Shown piece after piece: positions 27,588 through 37,588 of a stretch of 64,000 nucleotides of DNA. The notes under the pieces are model-generated. The model searched no databases, was not told the origin of the DNA, and was given only the letters and a program-made list of their open reading frames with translations. Numbering within the stretch: position 1 is the first letter of the stretch; each line of letters begins with the position of its first letter. Origin of the DNA: Cellvibrionales bacterium (GTDB lineage Bacteria > Pseudomonadota > Gammaproteobacteria > Pseudomonadales > UBA7239); NCBI GenBank assembly GCA_016713115.1, contig JADJPU010000001.1, positions 1,984,001-2,048,000 of the forward strand, in the 5' to 3' direction. Position numbers and translations under genes: made by a program.

Positions 27588-28880
27588 ATGCAGCAACCTA
27601 TAAATAGTGATTCAAGTAAACGGAGTATTGTCATTTCTGTGCTCTCGTTGCAGCCAGGTTTTTCGGCTGTTGATTGGCAATGTGAGTACGGTGATATTCT
27701 GAAGAGCGAGCAGGAGTGCGCCACTTTATTGCAAGCATGTCATGCAGCAGCGGCACTACAGGCTTCTGATGAAGGTGTCTGTGTGGATGTGGTTCTGCCA
27801 GCAGAATTGGCCACGCTACAGAGTGTCAGTTTGCCTTCCAAAAATTTGCGACAAGCAATGCAGGCGCTTCCGTTTATCGTTGAAGAGCAGTTGGCTGCAG
27901 ATATTGAAAAAGTGCATATAGCCGTTGGAGCTCGCCAATCAAGTGGCTTATGGTCTGTTGTCGTGATTGATATGGCATTGATGTCAGCATTGTTGGCATG
28001 TTGTGAGCAAGCCAAGCTGAGATTGCGCGCTGTCTATGTGGATGCGCAGTTGCTGCCTGTTGCTAGCGCGGGTTTAACCGTAGCTATGCAGGGTAATCGT
28101 GTGTTGTTGCGCACGGAAAAAGAAATGGCAGCTTTTGAGCGGGAAAATGCCGCTGAAATGATTCATTTTTTTCTGGGTGACGCTACACCTGCAGAGGTAA
28201 AAATCTACTATTCGGCAGAAGATGAAGGGCAAGATTTGCTCGCACAGCAGTTGGCGACAGAGTTTTCAGCGCTCGGTGAAACGCGTGTTGAAATGGACTC
28301 AAAAATTCAAGTGTTGAATGGAGTCTTGTTGGATGCTGTGGATGTGTCGGCTATTAACTTGCTACAGGGCAAGTTCTTTGTACGGCAACCAGATGGAAAA
28401 GCGTCTTGGTGGAAATGGCTAGCTGTTATAGCTGTCTGTTTCTGGTTGGCTCAATGCGCATTGCAATTAGCCAGTGGCTGGTATTTCAATCACGCTGCCA
28501 ATGCAATGGAAGAAAAAATGGATGCGCAGTTTAGGAAGGTGTTTCCTGATATGCGGCGTGTCGGCGGTGTGCGAAAACAAATTGAGTCGCAGTTGTTAGC
28601 TGGCGCCAGCAATGGAGAAGGAGGATCCTTTGCGATGCTGTTTAGCAGCAGTATTCAAGTGCTCAATGCAATGCCTGATCATGATGGTTTTGAAATCATT
28701 GAATTGCGCTATGACGATCAGCAGGGGCAGGTGGAATTAGAAGTAAAAGCCAAAAGCATTGATCAGCTAGATAAATATAAGCAAGTTTTAGGAAAGTCTG
28801 GGCTCACGGCAAAAATATCATCGGCCAATGACGGTGGAAGTGGCGTAGAAGGTCGTATGCAAATCAACAAGGCGCAATGA
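27588..28880 (+). CDS. gspL: Type II secretion assembly protein GspL
   Basis: 430 residues from the ATG at 27588 (a TTG at 27576 is also open). The cytoplasmic actin-like domain (about 1-270) includes the GspL phrase VVLPAELATLQSVSLP and binds GspE. A single membrane helix lies near 280-300 (WLAVIAVCFWLAQCAL). It is followed by a periplasmic ferredoxin-like domain that pairs with GspM. Confidence 0.92.
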   Translation: MQQPINSDSSKRSIVISVLSLQPGFSAVDWQCEYGDILKSEQECATLLQACHAAAALQASDEGVCVDVVLPAELATLQSVSLPSKNLRQAMQALPFIVEEQLAADIEKVHIAVGARQSSGLWSVVVIDMALMSALLACCEQAKLRLRAVYVDAQLLPVASAGLTVAMQGNRVLLRTEKEMAAFERENAAEMIHFFLGDATPAEVKIYYSAEDEGQDLLAQQLATEFSALGETRVEMDSKIQVLNGVLLDAVDVSAINLLQGKFFVRQPDGKASWWKWLAVIAVCFWLAQCALQLASGWYFNHAANAMEEKMDAQFRKVFPDMRRVGGVRKQIESQLLAGASNGEGGSFAMLFSSSIQVLNAMPDHDGFEIIELRYDDQQGQVELEVKAKSIDQLDKYKQVLGKSGLTAKISSANDGGSGVEGRMQINKAQ

Positions 28881-28890
28881 GGAGTTGATA

Positions 28891-29400
28891 ATGTTGGAAA
28901 TTTGGATGGCTCCGCTGAGACAAAAGTTTGATCAAATGCCAGCTAGTGATCAGCGAGCGCTGCTGATTATGCTGGCTGCTATTTTTTTGGCAGTGATTTA
29001 TTTGTCATTATTGTTGTCGGGTGGTTATCAACAGGCGGCAGTTAAGCGTTATGCGTATGCGCAGCAAGACAGTCGTTGGGTAGACGCTAATCAGGCTAAA
29101 TTACTTGAATTGGCGGCTGCCAGAAAAAAACTGTTAGAAAAAGGCAGTGATGAAGAGGGTTCTTCACTGATCAATCAAGCTACAGTATCCGCTAAACCTT
29201 TTGGTATTGCATTTAAACGCTTTCAACCGCAGGACGAAAACGGACTGCGGTTGTGGATTGAAGGCGCTGAGTTCGATATGTTGATGCGCTGGTTGGCGGT
29301 GCTAGACGAGCAAAATATCAAACTGAATCAATTAGAAATTGTTAAGCAAGAAAAGCAATCTGGCTTAGCTGAAGCCCGTGTTTTGATATCAGCACCCTGA
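28891..29400 (+). CDS. gspM: Type II secretion protein GspM
   Basis: 169 residues from the ATG at 28891 with GGAG six bases upstream. Short cytoplasmic segment with the typical ...QMPASDQRALLIM stretch, one membrane helix (about 28-46), then a periplasmic coiled region and ferredoxin-like domain. Last gene of the operon. gspN and the prepilin peptidase gspO are not here and must be elsewhere. It converges on the MscS-like gene with a 4-nt gap. Confidence 0.9.
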   Translation: MLEIWMAPLRQKFDQMPASDQRALLIMLAAIFLAVIYLSLLLSGGYQQAAVKRYAYAQQDSRWVDANQAKLLELAAARKKLLEKGSDEEGSSLINQATVSAKPFGIAFKRFQPQDENGLRLWIEGAEFDMLMRWLAVLDEQNIKLNQLEIVKQEKQSGLAEARVLISAP

Positions 29401-29404
29401 AGTT

Positions 29405-31827
29405 TTATTTGATTGTGGCAGGGGTGTGTCTGATATAAACATCCTGTTGTTGGAAGGGGATGATGATACCGGCTTCTGCAAAGGCATGAGCAATAGCAGC
29501 ACAGAGTCTGCTGTTCACTTCACCAAGCGATTCGCTGTTATTCACCCAAGCGCGCAGTTCAAAATTCATCGTACCCGCCCCAAACCCTAAGAGCAGTGCC
29601 GCTGTGGGCGGCATGTCAATAATGTCCCTGTCATTTTTGGCAACAGTTAGTAGCGTTTCAATGACTTTGTTGGGGTCGACATTTTGTGTGGTGGAGAGTG
29701 GCACGGTAATGCGACGCTCTTGGCTGGAGCGCGTCCAGTTAATAACTTGATCTGATGTCAGCTTGCCGTTAGGCACAATCACTTCTGCGCCATCTGAGGT
29801 GCGAATAATGCTGCAGCGCATGCCTATGTGCATGACTTGCCCGTTAACTGTGCCGCACTGAACGGTGTCTGCTTGTTTGATGTTTTGTTCGAACAGCAGA
29901 ATGAGACCGGAAGTAAAATTGCTGACGACATCTTGCAGGCCAATGCCGATACCAACACCCAAGGCGCCGGCCATGATCGCGAGTTTAGATAAATCTAATC
30001 CCGTCATGCTAATTGCAGTGAAAAAACCAATCAGCACGATGAAGTATTGCATTAGTGTGCCGATTGCCTCTGGAACACCGCGCGCCATGTTGGTTCTAGG
30101 GGCAATATCTTCCGTCAAAATAAAGCGCAGCAATTGCGATAATTTGAAGGATAGCCAAATCGTAATAGCGACAGAGAGAAAGTCACCTACCGAAATAGAT
30201 AAGCTGCCAGCGGTAAAGCTTTTTGTAAGAAAAGAAGAAAAGACACTAACGATGCTATCCCAAAGCGCAAATTGTGACAGGGAAAAGTGAATCCATGTTA
30301 GTAAAAAAACAAAGGTGATAAATTTGCTGAAATAGCGAATGAGTAATGAGCGATTGCTGCTAATTAAATGACTGAATTCACTGGCCGGCATATAAACAGC
30401 AGCAACCGCAATATCATTGAGAATACCGGCTAGCACAGCTAGGCAGAGTGCGGCGTAAGTGGCATGTGCCATGCCAGTTAAAATAAATTGCGATAGCGTT
30501 ACTGCACCTAGGATGTTGCCAATCATGGCAATCAGTACGGCAAATAAAGATAGCCAAAGAGATGCTTGCAGTACCCGCCAGATCGTACGCTTCTTCTCAT
30601 GCGCAAATGATGTGCGTCGTAAAACATAAATGCAGCCAAAAAATCCAACGATGGCACAGCCAAAAATCCATAGTCTGTGCAGCGCGGGTATGGCGATAGC
30701 CAATTCGCCTAATTTATTTACAACAAAAAACAGCGATACCAGCCATGCCATTGGTTTGACGGAGGTGGCTAGCCTTGGTATGCCAAGATGCAAAATTGGA
30801 AAGATTAATAGCAGGAGTAATATGTATTTTAGAGGTTGAGGTGGATTTGGAAGAATAAATAATGCGGAAAAAATAGCAAAGGCTGTGACCGTAGAAATAG
30901 GCTTTCCAAAAGTGGGAGTTTAAGCCCAATGCCAATATGATCCTTTTGGTTTTTATTGTTGAGCTGGCGTAGTTTTTTTATAAAGAAGATAATTCCAAAG
31001 ACTGCGCCGACAATAAACTGCAAATGAAATAAATAGCGAACGCTGTAGTGGCTTAGTAGTTTTGTTTGTATTTGGAAAGAATGTTTTGCACTATCGTCAA
31101 TTTGAAAGTCATCTAGCGCAATTTTCCAGATGGGTGGTTGGATGTTGTTGAGCAGATTGCTTTGCAAATAGATTTCATCATTCTTCAGTGATGCTTGTGC
31201 GTCATCACACTGGTCAATCAGTTCTTGCCATTCCTGTTCTAATGTCAGTGCTTCTTGCAGGGGTATAGAGAGTTGTTTGCGCAAGCTCGAAATAGAACTC
31301 ATTGCTGTTTTTAGGGTGTTGCCATCGTAGATCAGCTCTGGCGTGTATGTTACCTGTGCTTGTGTTTGTTTCCAGGCTTGTTCATCAGTGCTGAGCTGCT
31401 CAATGGCGATTTCCAACTCTGATCCGCGCTCGCGAATTTTTTGTTGGTCTTTAACGAGTTGGTCGCGAAAAAAACGCCACTGTGATTGGCTGGTACGAAT
31501 TTGGTCGATGCTGGACTTTCTGTCGTTAATGATGTTGGTTGTTTGTGTCTGTAAATCGGCAAGCTGTTTTTGGAATTGCATCCAGCGATCATTTAACTCT
31601 TCAAACTCAATAGGGTGTGCAGCCATCGGCTTGAGTTTTTCAACGAGCTTTTGCGTGGCCAGTGCCTGATCTGAGATTTTTGTTAAGGTGATGCCCTGTT
31701 GTAAGGATGTTCCTGAGGATTCTATGGGTGCGACTATATCTGCGCTCTGTTTTGCGGTCTGAGATAGGGAAATTTCAGGTGCTAGTAGAGTTAAAGCAAG
31801 TGCAAAAATATATGATATGTTTTTCAT
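29405..31827 (-). CDS. MscS-family mechanosensitive channel with periplasmic coiled-coil region, frameshifted
   Basis: Two frames join into 807 residues if one base is added near 30910-30913 (four-T run on the coding strand, giving KLPLFGKPIST). The N-terminal part (31827-about 30915) has a signal peptide ending near LSQ and a helical coiled-coil periplasmic region, then a membrane helix. The C-terminal part (to 29405) has several membrane helices and the MscS core: pore-lining GALGVGIGIGLQDVVSNFTSG and the following beta domain with the VIVPNGKLTSDQVINW block. Larger than E. coli MscS (286 residues) and closer to MscK/MscM-like layouts. The start overlaps the sulfotransferase stop by 4 nt. 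Opens on membrane tension to release solutes. Confidence 0.85.
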
Positions 31828-33827
31828 GGTGTTATGTTTCGTGTGCTTGATGTTGTAAATAATCTTTTGTGTTCAATTTTGCTTATGTAGTCTTTGTTTT
31901 CACTTCGAAATTTTTCTTCAAAAATATGGTTGATATTTGATCCTATTTTTTTATGCTCACTTTCTGTTATTGGCTCTAAATTTAATTTGTTGCCTGTTAT
32001 ATGATTAATAATTGTTTGTATGCTTTCTTCTGTATTTTCTTTGATATCTTCGTGCCATATATATAAAGGATTTAGTTGATTTTTTTCTATAAATCTATGT
32101 ATGTATTTCTCGTCATTTAGTATTTCATTTATCCATTTCTTTATTTTTTTCTCATTGTACTGGAGTTGGTTATCTTTATTTATGGTGTTCGTTGAGTGAA
32201 AAAAACCTGTTTCTGTTGCAAGGAATAATGATATGCCTTGTGCAACGATGTTTCTGCGCAGTAGGACAATGTAGGACGGTTGGTTAAAGACTTGCTGGAT
32301 GTTTATCAGGTCTGACAGCATTGAAAGGTGGGTTGCTGTCAGTTCTGCGCCGAAATAATTCTCTCTACTTTTGTGGGTGTTTTGAAGCTCTTGGCAGAAC
32401 TCGTAGATGTTGTGAGTGTGTTTTGGAAGACCATTCATGGCGGATTGCATGAGATCAGGGTTGAACCATTCTGCTGGGCGGCCAAGTGCTTTTTGTTGGG
32501 TGATGAGGTCGGTTAGCCAGCTGCTTCCAGATCTAGGGGTAAATAGAATTAGGTAGGTTTTTGTAGTGCTATCTTGCTCGTTGATATAGGGTGTTGAGAA
32601 TGCATCACTGATTCTGTTGCGAAGGTTCGGTGTTCCAATGGGAGCTATTGCTGCGTAGTCAGCCAGCGTTGAGCAGTTGTGTTTTTTGAATAACCATTCC
32701 CTCCAGTTTGTAGGGTAAATAGGGTTTGGTCGATTGCCTGCAGCTTCTCCCTGTGTGATGAATTCAATCAATGGATTTGTGTCACTGCGCTTTCCTTCCA
32801 TGTAGGTATGTCTGTACCACTGTAAGGAAAACAGTGGGGATGGTGATTCACCCATTTGATATCCGTTTAGAACAAAATGAATCAGCGGAACGCGGCCTTG
32901 ACCTGAAAATTTCAGAATATTTTTCTTTCTGCTCTGATACCAGTGTGTATTGAATAGTGGGTGTGGGTTGCGTACGGAAAAATTATGCGCGATATATTCT
33001 TCTAGTGGCGATTTATCGGTTTTTATGCCGGATGATTGCTGTTGGTAGAAAGAGGAATCAAAGAGTAAGTGTGTGTTGTACTGCCAGTGGGATGGTTGCA
33101 ATAGATATTGTTTGATGATCAGTTCTGATGCTGTTAAGTCTTCGTATTTTTTTTCTATTTGTTGTTTAAATAAATCAAGATCAAATAATGGGTGACATGA
33201 GATGTTATTTTCTTTAGATGTTACAAAGTGCAGCAGTGTATTAATGTGCGTTTTGTCGTTGTCAATTTGAATTCCAGTGCTTTTTGCGTAGAAGTCAGCA
33301 TGAAATAAAGGGTGTGTAGATACAGCGTTAGTATGGCCAATTTTCATGTAGTGCACTAAGGGGCAGTGCTGTTGCATGGTTTTTAGGCCTGGGAAGCTAA
33401 TGAAATACCAATGGTTTGAGAATAAAGGATGTGGGCTGTACTGCGTGTGGCCGCCATTAATGTAATGCATCAGTGGCGATGTGCTCAAATCACTTCCAGT
33501 TTGCTGATAATAAAAAGCCGCATCAAATAATGGGTGTGGGTTGATGTTCCAGTATTCTCGATTGCCGAGATAGACTTTCAGCGGTTTGTTGGGAACGGGT
33601 AGCCCTGCTTTTTGGCACTGTTCTGCAAAATATTGGTTGTCAAATAATGGGTGAGCCTGCGCTGACTTATCTGAGCCAAACAACCAGTAGTGCAATAATG
33701 GTGCGCGTTTTCCTAGCCGGCTCACTGGTGAGTGTGAGCAATACCATTCCAAATCGACGAGACTTGTGCCGTGGCGTAATAGCCAAGTTGCTATTTTTTG
33801 TTTTAATTGTTTTAAGTAAGCACGCAT
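31824..33827 (-). CDS. HPLFD-repeat protein fused to a Stf0-like sulfotransferase domain
   Basis: 667 residues. About residues 40-390 hold nine units of roughly 40 residues, each with a (H/P)PLF-x4-(W/F)Y core followed by a PLxHY-like strand and a Gly turn. Such repeats occur next to glycosyltransferases of surface polysaccharides (family knowledge). The C-terminal 240 residues resemble Stf0/LPS sulfotransferases: 5'-PSB loop LFTPRSGSSWLTDL (about 427-440), a GRPAEWFNPD block, a YIVLLRRN 3'-PB-like block, and a late WHEDIKEN. It likely uses PAPS to sulfate a glycan or glycolipid. The 3' half is clearly richer in A/T than the flanks. GGGAG precedes the ATG. It is 31 nt after batD and overlaps the channel gene. 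Confidence 0.78.
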   Translation of the reverse strand: MRAYLKQLKQKIATWLLRHGTSLVDLEWYCSHSPVSRLGKRAPLLHYWLFGSDKSAQAHPLFDNQYFAEQCQKAGLPVPNKPLKVYLGNREYWNINPHPLFDAAFYYQQTGSDLSTSPLMHYINGGHTQYSPHPLFSNHWYFISFPGLKTMQQHCPLVHYMKIGHTNAVSTHPLFHADFYAKSTGIQIDNDKTHINTLLHFVTSKENNISCHPLFDLDLFKQQIEKKYEDLTASELIIKQYLLQPSHWQYNTHLLFDSSFYQQQSSGIKTDKSPLEEYIAHNFSVRNPHPLFNTHWYQSRKKNILKFSGQGRVPLIHFVLNGYQMGESPSPLFSLQWYRHTYMEGKRSDTNPLIEFITQGEAAGNRPNPIYPTNWREWLFKKHNCSTLADYAAIAPIGTPNLRNRISDAFSTPYINEQDSTTKTYLILFTPRSGSSWLTDLITQQKALGRPAEWFNPDLMQSAMNGLPKHTHNIYEFCQELQNTHKSRENYFGAELTATHLSMLSDLINIQQVFNQPSYIVLLRRNIVAQGISLFLATETGFFHSTNTINKDNQLQYNEKKIKKWINEILNDEKYIHRFIEKNQLNPLYIWHEDIKENTEESIQTIINHITGNKLNLEPITESEHKKIGSNINHIFEEKFRSENKDYISKIEHKRLFTTSSTRNITP

Positions 33828-33858
33828 GCCCCAAGCTCCCTTTATGGAGGATATCTTA

Positions 33859-35544
33859 TCAATACAGGCTGCTTAGATGTGCTTTCTTCACCTTGTCTGT
33901 AGGAGGGGCTGCAGCTGTTTGTTGCTTCAGTGCCGAGGCCAGTGTTTGTAGAGCTTCAGCGGTAGGAGCTGGGCCGCTGCCGAAGAGGTGTCTTTCTAGC
34001 GCGTGCCAACTAGGCTGCATGTCGGCTTGGTTTAGGGCGACGCGTCGCTCGGGTGTGTTTGCCCATTCAGTTATAGCGCGGTGTAGGGTGTGTAGATTGT
34101 TGTCAGCGATTGCCTGTTGAATATTATTTGCCGTTGAGATTTTTGCTGCAGGTGTTTGTACTTGCGTCTGCGTTATTCCTGCACGCATTTTTCGTTGTAG
34201 GTGGTAGATGTACACGGCCAATGCCAGTAACGAGAGCAGCAATATGCCAACGGCTATTTGCCAAAAGTAAGTATTAAGTGGTTTGTTGTTGTTAGATGGC
34301 GTTTGCTCCGTGTTGGGTGTGCTGGCGTCAACCGTTGTGTCAATGATGTTGGATTGTGGCGGAGTCGTTATCGCGGCAGACGGTGGCTGTTGTGCCGGTG
34401 CATTCGGATTGGGCAGCACATCAATTGTCGATTCTTCCAATACGGCATCGCGCCATTGCGAAGTATTGATGTCGTACCAAGCGATGCGTATTGCAGGCAA
34501 TACTAGTTTCCCTGCTTGCATGGCAATGATTGCTGCACTGTCTTCACGGGTTCCCGTATTGCCTTGTGATCCAGCTTTGTTTTCAAAAACGGGTTTTTCT
34601 GGATAAATTTTAATGTTGTTTGCCTGCATGTCCGGTATTGGCAGCTGTTCGGCGCTCAGACCTTTGGCGCGGATACGGATCGTGCGAGTAAATGCAGTGC
34701 CAGCTGTGGCTTGAGAGTGTGTATTGAGCCCAGTAATTTGTTGCAGAATTTCGACCGATTCCGCGGGCAGCCAAGTTTTGTTGTTGGTGTTGGGCGGAGG
34801 TATGACTTCCAGTTGCTTTTCTTCTGTATCCAGTGAAACCTCTGTGGGAACAGAAACAAAAAATCCAGAACGGTGCCGCTGTGGTGTATTGATAATGGCT
34901 TGAAAAGTTTGTGTCGGAATGGTGATTTTTCCACTCTGTTGTGGAAATAGTGCGTAGCTTTGTTCAATGACCCATTCAGAACGACCATTGGAACCTGTGC
35001 GCTGATAGCTGCGGTTGCCAAGGTCTTGCGTAATGACCCCGTTGATGTGGGGTGGTGTTAGGCGCACTTGTGGTGCTCCTGCGCGCGAAACAAAACGCCA
35101 TGCAACAACAGCTTGTTGTTGCGTAAAGATAGTCGTTTTATCTAAAGCAGTTTCTGTATAAACCTGTTGGTCGGTTTGTGTTGCACCAGCAGATTTTTCA
35201 GTCACTTCAATACCGATGGCTTCGCTGGTGTCGCCATTGATGGCAAAACTAGGAATTGAAAGCTGTCCCGTGCGTTTGGGAGATAGTTCGTATTCCCAAG
35301 TCGTGTTGCCAGAAACATCGCCGTTGATGATGCGTATACCTGAGCTGGTGCCTTGTCTGCGGATATTGAACTGTTTTGCCAATTCGCTCGTGTCAGGTTT
35401 TTCGCTAGTTCTTTCGTCGTATTTCAGGGTGAGTGTCAGTGTTTCATTGCGGCTGATTTGTGTGCTGTCTACCTCAGCCGTTAGGGCGCCTGCCAATAAG
35501 CTGGGCGAGAAGAGCAGTAAAAAAAGCAAGTGTGCGAGTCTCAC
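33859..35544 (-). CDS. BatD-like protein (oxygen-tolerance family)
   Basis: 561 residues. GTG start overlapping the upstream stop (GTGA) and preceded by a G-rich ribosome site. Signal peptide ending near LLAGA, then repeated Ig-like beta domains (about 22-410), a membrane helix (about 428-450) and a cytoplasmic tail. The first beta strands (DSTQISRNETLTLTLKYD) match BatD. BatD is a membrane partner of the VWA proteins BatA and BatB; its molecular function is still unclear. Confidence 0.85.
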   Translation of the reverse strand: MRLAHLLFLLLFSPSLLAGALTAEVDSTQISRNETLTLTLKYDERTSEKPDTSELAKQFNIRRQGTSSGIRIINGDVSGNTTWEYELSPKRTGQLSIPSFAINGDTSEAIGIEVTEKSAGATQTDQQVYTETALDKTTIFTQQQAVVAWRFVSRAGAPQVRLTPPHINGVITQDLGNRSYQRTGSNGRSEWVIEQSYALFPQQSGKITIPTQTFQAIINTPQRHRSGFFVSVPTEVSLDTEEKQLEVIPPPNTNNKTWLPAESVEILQQITGLNTHSQATAGTAFTRTIRIRAKGLSAEQLPIPDMQANNIKIYPEKPVFENKAGSQGNTGTREDSAAIIAMQAGKLVLPAIRIAWYDINTSQWRDAVLEESTIDVLPNPNAPAQQPPSAAITTPPQSNIIDTTVDASTPNTEQTPSNNNKPLNTYFWQIAVGILLLSLLALAVYIYHLQRKMRAGITQTQVQTPAAKISTANNIQQAIADNNLHTLHRAITEWANTPERRVALNQADMQPSWHALERHLFGSGPAPTAEALQTLASALKQQTAAAPPTDKVKKAHLSSLY

Positions 35545-37588
35545 CAGCGATCCCCCCCGTTATCTGCAGAGTTTGTTCCTTGCTGTTGTTGCAGTTGGTA
35601 GTAATAGTCAAATTTGTTGCGCAGCAGTCCACCTGGGTCATCCGGCACTACATTGAGCATCTGTTTAACGGCTTGTTGCTGCTCGTTATTCATCTGGCTA
35701 TTTGCAGTGGCTTCTGCAGATTTTGGCTCTGTTTTTTGTTCCTGTTCAGATTCGCTGGCTTTGTTGTTTTCTGGTTGTTGTTCTTGTGCGGAGTTTTGTT
35801 CTTTGCTCTGCTGCTCTTTTTGTTTCTCAGTGTTTTCTTGCCGCTGTTGATCCTGCTGTGCTTGCTGTTTTTCCTGTTCAGTGTTTTCTTTGGAATCGTT
35901 AGCCGTATTCTCGTTGTTATTCTGCTGATTCTGCTGATTCTGCTGATTCTGCTGATTCTGCTGATTCTGCTGATTCTGCTGATTCTGCTGATTCTGCTGA
36001 TTCTGCTGATTCTGCTGATTCTGCTGATTCTGCTGATTCTGCTGATTCTGCTGATTCTGCTGATTCTGCTGATTCTGCTGATTCTGCTGATTCTGCTGAT
36101 TCTGCTGATTCTGCTGATTCTGCTGATTCTGCTGATTCTGCTGATTCTGCTGATTGTCTTGGTTTTGTTGATCGTTATTTTGCTGCTTCTGTTGCTCCAG
36201 CAGTTTCTTCACGAGATCGCGATTAAAGACGGCGTCTTCCAGCTTGGGATTTTGTTTCAAGGCTTTTTCGTAGCTGCTAATAGCGCCCTGCAAGTCGTTG
36301 GATTTTGCCTGTGCATTGCCTTTGTTATACAGAGAGGCAGTATCGCTGCCTGTTGCAAAATGTGCGGCAGCTTCTTTGTGTTGTCCGTTTTGGTATTCCG
36401 CATAGGCTTTCCATTGCGGGTTTTGGAACTGTTGCGCGGCGGTTTTGGTGTCGCCTTTTTCTAAGGCTTTAGCCGCCTGTTGATCCGGTGTCTGCCACCA
36501 ATCATTCCAGTGTTTAGGCAGTTCTGCGTGCGCATTTTCTTGATACAAAAACAGTGCTAGCGGTAATACACAGACCACTGCGCCGCGTCGAAAGAAAAGC
36601 AGTGCAACTAACAAGCAGGGAAAAACCAGCCAGTAGCCGCTGTCCAGCCAATGTTCAATATTGCGCTGGTCGTTACGCTTGTTGTTGCTATTGGTCAATG
36701 CGTTGGAAGGTTTGGAGAGTGGTGCAATGTCTGCATCATCGGCGCGCAAACTACTGTAATAGCCACCGTTGTTTGACGCTAATTTTTTAGAATGTCTTCC
36801 TCTAAAGGATTCATCACGATTTTACCCTGCGCATCTTCGACAAAACCGCCATTGCGCAGTGGAATGGGCGCGCCTTCTGCGGTGCCGATGCCAATAACAT
36901 TGAGCTCGATGCTGGTATTGCGCAGCTGCTTGTGAATGCTGTCGAGTGCTGCAGGCACTACACCATCAGTCACCAAGAGCAAGCGTCCGCGTTGAAAATT
37001 GGCGTTGTGCAGCAGTTGGATAGCTGCACTAACTGCATCTTCTGCGCGGCTGCCTATTTTTGGCATGATCGTAGGTTCAAGTGTATTGACGAGTGTTGCG
37101 ATGGTATTTGTATCGTCTGAAAGCGGTGTAACAATGTGCGCGCTGCCAGAGTAAACAATCAATGCGGTATAGCCTTCCTGTCGTTCACGCAGTAAGTCGA
37201 GCAGTTTGAAATGTGCCGCTTGTATGCGGCTGGGTTTTACATCGGTAGCGAGCATGGATGGCGAGAGATCTAGAATCACTACCAAGGCATCTGCATTTTT
37301 TAATACAGGCTGTTCGGTTTTTTCAAAGCTGGGGCCAGCCAAACTTATGGTAGAAAAAATCCAAGCGCACAGCAGCGCATACCATGGCCATTGGCGTTTT
37401 TTTTCAGATTGATTTTCTAGCAGTGCATTGAGCAGTGCGGGGTCGATAACGCTTTTCCATTGATTGCTGTTGGCTTTGCGACGCAACAGGAGAACAAAAA
37501 GTGCCACGGCGGGAATAATTGCCAAGAGCCACAACGGTCGCAGCCAGTGAAAGTCTGCCAGCGAAAGAAAATCAAGCAGCGTAGTCAT
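35541..37588 (-). CDS. BatB/C-type VWA plus TPR protein with a long Gln-Gln-Asn repeat, frameshifted
   Basis: Adding one T (plus strand) to the six-T run at 36783-36788 fuses two frames into one 682-residue protein, with the junction reading EDILKKLASNNGGYY. Order: two N-terminal membrane helices, VWA domain (about 85-260) with the MIDAS motif DLSPS and TDG, a third membrane region, TPR-like repeats (about 345-455), then 26 copies of QQN (about 479-557) and a Gln/Glu/Asn-rich tail. The VWA-then-TPR layout is common in Pseudomonas-type single proteins, which supports fusion. The start overlaps the other VWA gene by 17 nt. Confidence 0.87.
35919..36152 (-). repeat. 26 perfect 9-bp tandem repeats (Gln-Gln-Asn codons)
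   Basis: The 9-bp unit ATTCTGCTG (plus strand; CAGCAGAAT on the coding strand) is repeated 26 times without a mismatch over 234 bp. It encodes (QQN)26. Because the unit is a multiple of three, copy-number change keeps the frame. Confidence 0.97.

Noticed and set aside
35460..36464. A 334-codon plus-strand frame rich in Leu-Leu-Ile
   Set aside because: It is the reverse strand of the QQN minisatellite and of the VWA-TPR/BatD genes; the hydrophobic pattern is a by-product of the 9-bp repeat.
36779..37588. Separate short BatB gene followed by an independent TPR gene
   Set aside because: One base at a six-T run joins them with a smooth VWA C-terminal sequence, and the downstream part has no convincing start of its own.
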